This document shows, piece after piece, positions 63,292 to 64,000 of a DNA stretch of 64,000 bases; the first letter of the stretch is position 1, and every line of letters starts with the position of its first letter. The stretch comes from Yponomeuta sedellus (lineage: Eukaryota; Arthropoda; Insecta; Lepidoptera; Yponomeutidae). The notes under the pieces were generated by a model. The model made no database searches and had not been told where the DNA came from. It was given only the letters and a program-made list of their open reading frames with translations. A program made the position numbers and the translations under genes. Location: the NCBI GenBank assembly GCA_934045075.1, contig OW203727.1:18598861-18662860 (forward strand), given 5' to 3'.

Positions 63292-64000
63292 TTACCCTGG
63301 TTGGATGGTTTGTTCTGAGGTGGCAGTGGTGGTCGACGATGACCCGGGTTGGTCTTTTCGTACCCTCTGCGCCCCCCTGTTCGATGACGCGTAGCGTGGA
63401 GGGCCCTTCCAGTTTTCCTGGTACGGGGGCCTCAAAATCGTCGACTGAATTGTGGGCGCTGGAGTCTTCGGAGCGGTCACTGTCTTTTTTATTTGGAGTC
63501 CTTGTTTTTCAATACCTCTTAAGGCTTTTATTTGGTCTGAAAGTTTCGATCCAAACAAAGTATCATCTCTTTCGGCGTCCTTAATGATGTTAAGAAACGA
63601 CTTATATAAACCAGGTACTAAAACTTTGGTACGGACCCGTGTTTTCGTAGAGTGGAGGTCGCTAAGAATAAGACATCCATCGCTAATCAACTTTATAGCT
63701 TGTACTTTATCATCACTGGTTAACAGTAATGATAGGGCTCGGTTAATGGCTGTCAAGCCAACCCCTTGCTGTTGTTGAGCAGATTCCATCTTCTTATCAC
63801 GATTTCTCGACATCCGTTATAGCCGCTGCTATCTCCGCATTCAGCTTAGGTGCCTGAAGTAGAGGACAGTAGAGGACTGGTATAGAATATTATTTTACCA
63901 ATTTTTCTTTTGCCTCCTTAGGCATGCCCTTTTTTAATATGTGTTGCCAAATTTTGGCCAAATTCATATGAATAGGCGGGCCGAATTTAGGCGCTTCCTC
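63292..64000 (-). pseudogene. DIRS gag-like region
   Basis: The main frame 63813-63292 (173 codons) has RDKKMESAQQQQGVGLTAIN, RALSLLL and SDGCLILSDLHS, ending in a Ser/Thr/Gln-rich tail. Upstream in another frame lie APKFGPPIHMN, GMPKEAKEKLVK and LQAPKLNAEIAAAITD, interrupted by a stop after LVK and a frameshift at about 63810. The gag start lies beyond the window. No zinc knuckle is visible. Confidence 0.75.

Larger units (their letters stand above)
60781..64000 (-). mobile_element. DIRS-type tyrosine-recombinase retroelement, decayed, - strand
   Basis: Reading the - strand from the window end: gag-like (64000-63292), reverse transcriptase (about 63240-62250), RNase H (about 62250-61797), a methyltransferase-like segment (about 61668-61340) and tyrosine recombinase (about 61250-60781). 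This order, and a recombinase in place of a DDE integrase, is diagnostic of the DIRS order. All frames carry stops or frameshifts. The recombinase is truncated at 60781, where it abuts the inverted gag copy. Confidence 0.85.

Noticed and set aside
63292..63584. + strand frames across 63270-63778
   Set aside because: They are antisense shadows of the - strand DIRS gag-like frame, which has the recognisable motifs.

Overview
This 64 kb window looks like repeat-rich, AT-rich nuclear DNA of an insect, most probably a moth or butterfly. The basis is the mix of mobile elements: RTE-type LINEs ending in a '...GEAYVQQWT' C terminus followed by GAA/GAT microsatellites, small Helitrons ending in CAGCTAG, and several tRNA-derived SINE families of a kind I associate with Lepidoptera. 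No species can be named from the sequence. I recognise one cellular protein gene with confidence: a two-exon homologue of the centrosomal LisH protein CEP20 (FOPNL/FOR20) at 35935-37767 on the + strand. It sits downstream of a short GC-rich, TATA-containing stretch.

Layout. 1-35 kb is intergenic or intronic DNA packed with short non-autonomous elements: tRNA-derived SINEs (families A-D), a 5S-rRNA-derived SINE, TIR MITEs, Helitrons and LINE 3' ends. At 11.1-11.8 kb a 430-bp shrunken LTR element lies inside a MITE. A cluster of inverted repeats (33.4-35.2 kb) precedes CEP20. 38.9-42.6 kb is a nearly full-length, frameshifted CR1-like LINE on the - strand with a GDS...DxxH SGNH-esterase ORF, an endonuclease and a reverse transcriptase. 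44.9-50.1 kb holds a repeat with CTCF-like motifs, a GGCCGAAGGCCG repeat field, a perfect 209-bp-arm palindrome and a four-unit Helitron-like tandem array. 55.4-56.6 kb is a long-TIR foldback element that splits a 5S SINE. 57.4-64.0 kb is a DIRS-type tyrosine-recombinase retroelement in a tail-to-tail inverted configuration: a + strand gag 5' part with an apparent intron and a nested 2.43-kb LTR element, then a - strand copy with gag, RT (YLDD), RNase H, methyltransferase-like and tyrosine-recombinase segments that runs off the window end.

The most informative signals are: (1) a 5S-derived SINE whose 3' tail matches that of the RTE LINEs in the same window; (2) SINE family A, several copies of which carry an inverted 5' segment inside one target-site duplication, with the break repeatedly at the same internal U-rich motif; (3) the inverted DIRS arrangement; (4) a perfect 209-bp hairpin; and (5) many short perfect inverted duplications, two of which sit inside elements whose ancestral sequence can be inferred. 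All family names rest on pattern recognition by eye; no database was searched.
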